A DNA stretch of 64,000 nt from positions 434,001-498,000 of the forward strand of contig NZ_LDTZ01000013.1 in NCBI RefSeq assembly GCF_001186365.1. Direction: 5' to 3'. The position numbers and the translations under genes were made by a program. A model generated the notes under the pieces. That model did no database searches. It saw only the letters and a list, made by a program, of their open reading frames with translations, and had not been told where the DNA came from. This DNA is from Gordonia jacobaea (GTDB taxonomy: Bacteria; Actinomycetota; Actinomycetes; Mycobacteriales; Mycobacteriaceae). Shown here piece after piece: positions 61,300 to 64,000 of this stretch; position 1 is the first letter of the stretch; the number at the start of each line of letters is the position of its first letter.

Positions 61300-62613
61300 G
61301 TGTGTAGTAAGCGGAACTCCGAACTCGATATCGCTGGCATCGGATTCGGACCGTCGAACTTGGCTTTGGCCATCGCGGTCGAGGAGCACAACGACAACAG
61401 CACGGCACGCGATGGTGAGATCCAGGCACGGTTCTTCGAGAAGAAGTCCCAGTTCGGGTGGCACCCCGGCATGCTCCTTCCCGGGGCGACGATGCAGGTG
61501 TCGTTCCTCAAAGATCTGGTGACGCAACGTAATACGTCGAGTTCGTACTCGTTCTTGAGCTACCTCGCCGAGCATGACCGGTTGGGCCACTTCATCAACC
61601 GTCAGGACTTCTTCCCGCTGCGTGTCGAATTCCACGACTATCTCCGGTGGGCGGCCGAACGCGTGTCGGTGCCGGTCGACTACGGCTCCGAGATCAGCTC
61701 GGTCACGTTCACCGACGGCGCATTCGACATCACCTCGGCGTCTGGCGAGAGCGTGCGGTCGCGCAATCTCGTGCTCGGCGGAGGGCTGCGGGCGAAGCTT
61801 CCGGCGGGTGTTGTCGCCGGCCGACGCGTCTTCCACAACCATCACGTGCTGCCCAACCTGGCCAAGCTACCGCCACTGACGCATCACCGGTTCGCCGTGA
61901 TCGGCGCCGGTCAGAGCGCTGCAGAGGTTGCGGCTTTCCTGCATGAGACGACTGGCGCCGAGGTGCACGCCGTTTTCTCCAAGTTCGGCTACACGCCGGC
62001 CGACGACAGCCCCTATGCCAACCGCATCTTCGACGCCGAGGCCGTCGACGAGTACTTCTCGGCCGAACCGGCGTGGCGCGACCGTCTGCTCCAGTACCAC
62101 CGCAGCACGAATTACTCGGCTGTCGATCCGGTACTGATCCAGGACCTCTACGGACGCGAGTACACCGAGCGCGTATCGGGCAATCGCCGCCTCTTCGTAC
62201 ACGGCGCCACCGAGGTCACCGACCTCGACGAGGCCGACGACGTCGCACGCCTGCGCATCGCGCATCGCACAACGGGCGAGGTAATCGATCTCGACTGCGA
62301 CGCCGTCGTATTCGCAACCGGATTCGAGCCGACCCCTGTCGCGGACATGCTCGGCGATCTCGCTGCCCACTGTGCGGCCGATCAACACGGCCGACCCGTA
62401 CTCGACCGTGCGTACCGACTGCAGACCTCCCCGGAGATCACGGGGCAGATCTTTGTACAGGGCAACTCAGAACACACACACGGACTCACGTCGACGCTAC
62501 TGTCGAACGTGGCCATCCGATCGGGGGAGATCCTCGACGCCGTCGTGGGTCGCGGATCGAATCAACCGATGCCGGCGGCCGTACCCGTTGGCCATAGCGC
62601 TTCTGGCGCTTGA
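61300..62613 (+). CDS. L-ornithine N5-monooxygenase (SidA/PvdA type)
   Basis: A 437-residue flavoprotein that hydroxylates the side-chain amine of ornithine with NADPH and O2, providing the hydroxamate building block. Motifs are the FAD site GIGFGPSNLALA, NADPH site GAGQSAAEVA, and DAVVFATGFEPTP. The run NRQDFFPLRVEFHDYLRWAA is also typical. A lysine-specific IucD-like member is the alternative, but the hydroxyornithine-type code DMENLGLINK in the NRPS favours ornithine. GTG at 61300 follows AGGGAG by six bases. It is followed by the siderophore-interacting protein gene. Confidence 0.92.
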   Translation: MCSKRNSELDIAGIGFGPSNLALAIAVEEHNDNSTARDGEIQARFFEKKSQFGWHPGMLLPGATMQVSFLKDLVTQRNTSSSYSFLSYLAEHDRLGHFINRQDFFPLRVEFHDYLRWAAERVSVPVDYGSEISSVTFTDGAFDITSASGESVRSRNLVLGGGLRAKLPAGVVAGRRVFHNHHVLPNLAKLPPLTHHRFAVIGAGQSAAEVAAFLHETTGAEVHAVFSKFGYTPADDSPYANRIFDAEAVDEYFSAEPAWRDRLLQYHRSTNYSAVDPVLIQDLYGREYTERVSGNRRLFVHGATEVTDLDEADDVARLRIAHRTTGEVIDLDCDAVVFATGFEPTPVADMLGDLAAHCAADQHGRPVLDRAYRLQTSPEITGQIFVQGNSEHTHGLTSTLLSNVAIRSGEILDAVVGRGSNQPMPAAVPVGHSASGA

Positions 62614-62633
62614 GTTTTCGAGAGGTGAGCAAC

Positions 62634-63503
62634 GTGACCGGCATCGATGCCGTGCAGGGGCAGGATATTAGGCCTCACGCGACCGAGATCAAGTTGACCA
62701 TGTACGACCTGCTGCCGCGCACGGTCGAGGTTGTCGAGACCATCGACTTGAGTCCGGACATGCGTCGAGTGCGGTTCTCCATCAGCGCACCGGAGAGCTT
62801 CATCGTGGTGCACATGGCACCCGACGACCACATCAAGCTGTTCTTCCCGGATCCCGAAAGTGGCGAGATAGTCATGCCCGGCGTCGGCGCCGAAGGTATG
62901 CGGCTGCCGACCGAGGGCAAGTTCCCGATCTATCGCGACTACACCATTCGGGCCTTCGACCGTGAGAGCGGCGTCCTCGACATCGATTTCGTGCTGCACG
63001 ATCACGGCGTCGCCGGAAAATGGGCGGGAGGCGCGGTTGCGGGCGATCGACTCGGAATGCTCGGTCCGCGCGGCTCCCACATCTATCCGACCGGCTACGA
63101 CTGGTACCTGCTCGGTGCCGACGACACCGCGCTACCCGCTCTCGCGCGCTGGCTGGAAGAGCTACCCGACGACAAGCAGGTCATCGCCTTCGCCGAGGTC
63201 ACCGGACCCGAGACGGAGATCGACCTTCCTCAGCGCCCGAACGCCCGGGTGCACTTCGTCCACCGGGGCGCCGATCAGTCGGGCAGGGGCACGAACCTCC
63301 TGCGCGCGGTGGAGGAGTTAGACCTCCCCGAAGGCAACTTCTACAGCTGGTTCGCCGGAGAAGCGTTGTCGCTCAAGCCGATTCGACGCCATCTGCGACG
63401 CGAGCTCGGTCGGCCGAAGGACTGCGTCAAGGTCGACGGGTACTGGCGCACCGGAACCGTCAACCTCGACCACCACGTCGAGGACGACGAAACGTCGGAA
63501 TAA
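62634..63503 (+). CDS. siderophore-interacting protein (FAD ferric reductase)
   Basis: A protein of about 289 residues of the ViuB/YqjH siderophore-interacting family, which reduces ferric siderophore inside the cell to release iron. The flavin-binding RDYTIRAFD is at about residue 102, VLHDHGVAGKWAG at about 124 and the family-diagnostic SWFAGEALSLKPIRRHLR at about 238. The GTG at 62634 is preferred because AGAGG lies eight bases upstream; a TTG overlapping the monooxygenase stop (62610) is an alternative start. It is the last gene of the operon that begins with the ornithine monooxygenase. Confidence 0.92.
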   Translation: MTGIDAVQGQDIRPHATEIKLTMYDLLPRTVEVVETIDLSPDMRRVRFSISAPESFIVVHMAPDDHIKLFFPDPESGEIVMPGVGAEGMRLPTEGKFPIYRDYTIRAFDRESGVLDIDFVLHDHGVAGKWAGGAVAGDRLGMLGPRGSHIYPTGYDWYLLGADDTALPALARWLEELPDDKQVIAFAEVTGPETEIDLPQRPNARVHFVHRGADQSGRGTNLLRAVEELDLPEGNFYSWFAGEALSLKPIRRHLRRELGRPKDCVKVDGYWRTGTVNLDHHVEDDETSE

Positions 63504-63560
63504 GAGGGCCGCCGGAATAGACGCCGATGCTGTCGGCGGGATTCGTCCCGGCCCCTCCGC

Positions 63561-64000
63561 TCAACCGATGAGGGGCGCCAGGGTCTCGCCGAGGAGTGTC
63601 ACGCGACCGGGGACATGCCCATTGGCCGGAGAGTTGACCGTCACGCCGTCGATTCCGCTCTCCAGCAGAGCGGAGAAGCGCGCGGCGACCTGTTCGGGAC
63701 TACCGACGATGGTCGACGCTCGACGAACCTCTGCGGCCGGATTCCGTGCGAGGTACGCCTCGAATTCGGCCGTGGCTTGCTCCTCGGTGGGCGCAATGCA
63801 GGCCGAGGTCTGCGCGGTCACCGTGATCTCCGACCGATCGCGGCCGAGCCGATCGCAGTGGGCGGCAAGGACGTCGAGTTTCCGCGGCAGATCCTCGGGT
63901 GCGGCGATGAGGTTGGACTCGTCGGCGTACTGCGCGACCATCCGTAACGTCTTCTTCTCGCCACCACCGCCGATCATCACCGGGATGCGGCAAAGTGGCG
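63561..64000 (-). CDS. LLM-class F420-type oxidoreductase, 3' part
   Basis: The C-terminal 145 residues or so of a gene that runs off the right edge of the window. PVMIGGGGEKKTLRMVAQYAD followed by DRSEITVTAQTS and TIVGSPEQVAARFSALLESG is characteristic of luciferase-like, F420-dependent oxidoreductases. The N-terminal barrel is missing only because of the window boundary. It converges on the siderophore-interacting protein gene. The substrate is unknown and a siderophore role is not indicated. Confidence 0.85.
   Translation of the reverse strand, partial: PLCRIPVMIGGGGEKKTLRMVAQYADESNLIAAPEDLPRKLDVLAAHCDRLGRDRSEITVTAQTSACIAPTEEQATAEFEAYLARNPAAEVRRASTIVGSPEQVAARFSALLESGIDGVTVNSPANGHVPGRVTLLGETLAPLIG

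Noticed and set aside
61125-61511. Longer dhbC start
   Set aside because: Would run through the iron box and the start of the divergent monooxygenase; the ATG at 61124 has a strong ribosome site.

Overview
The window is high-GC DNA from a mycolic-acid actinobacterium of the order Mycobacteriales (Gordonia, Williamsia or Rhodococcus-like; the genus is not proven here). The evidence is a gene order resembling the Mycobacterium tuberculosis Rv1474c-Rv1496 segment, namely acnR, acn, an Rv1476-like membrane protein, ripA, moxR, DUF58, VWA, fabG1, inhA, hemH, an Rv1486c-like gene, nfeD, stomatin, a VTT protein, mutA, mutB and meaB. GTG and TTG starts are frequent, and the DtxR/IdeR-type iron boxes are of the actinobacterial kind.

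Left part (1-25.6 kb), mostly core genome. A secreted Thr/Pro-rich protein and an acyl-CoA synthetase precede the acn-acnR pair. acn has a promoter with an AcnR operator embedded between its -35 and -10. Next come the cell-separation hydrolase RipA, the MoxR/DUF58/VWA set, the FAS-II genes fabG1-inhA with ferrochelatase, a methyltransferase, two conserved hypotheticals, a NfeD/SPFH membrane pair, a VTT membrane protein and the methylmalonyl-CoA mutase operon.

Right part (25.6-63.5 kb) is a large siderophore locus. Three divergent or bordering control regions carry 15-16/19 matches to the IdeR/DtxR consensus, and a fourth, weaker box lies in front of a secreted lipase-like gene. The genes encode 2,3-dihydroxybenzoate (DHB) synthesis (dhbC, dhbB, dhbA), DHB activation (dhbE), a free-standing aryl carrier protein and, translationally coupled to it, a flavin-dependent halogenase. 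They also encode an ornithine N-monooxygenase, three NRPSs with six adenylation domains, an EntS-type exporter, an iron-siderophore binding lipoprotein and a siderophore-interacting reductase.

Read together, the locus should make a mixed catecholate/hydroxamate peptide whose DHB cap may be chlorinated while bound to the carrier protein. By-eye specificity codes suggest Gly, an atypical unknown, D-Thr, N5-hydroxyornithine, an unassigned residue and a D-basic residue. The largest NRPS begins with an odd C, dead-E, atypical-C array, and no thioesterase, reductase domain or MbtH-like gene is visible. The window ends inside an F420-type LLM oxidoreductase. No tRNA, rRNA, insertion sequence or CRISPR array was seen.
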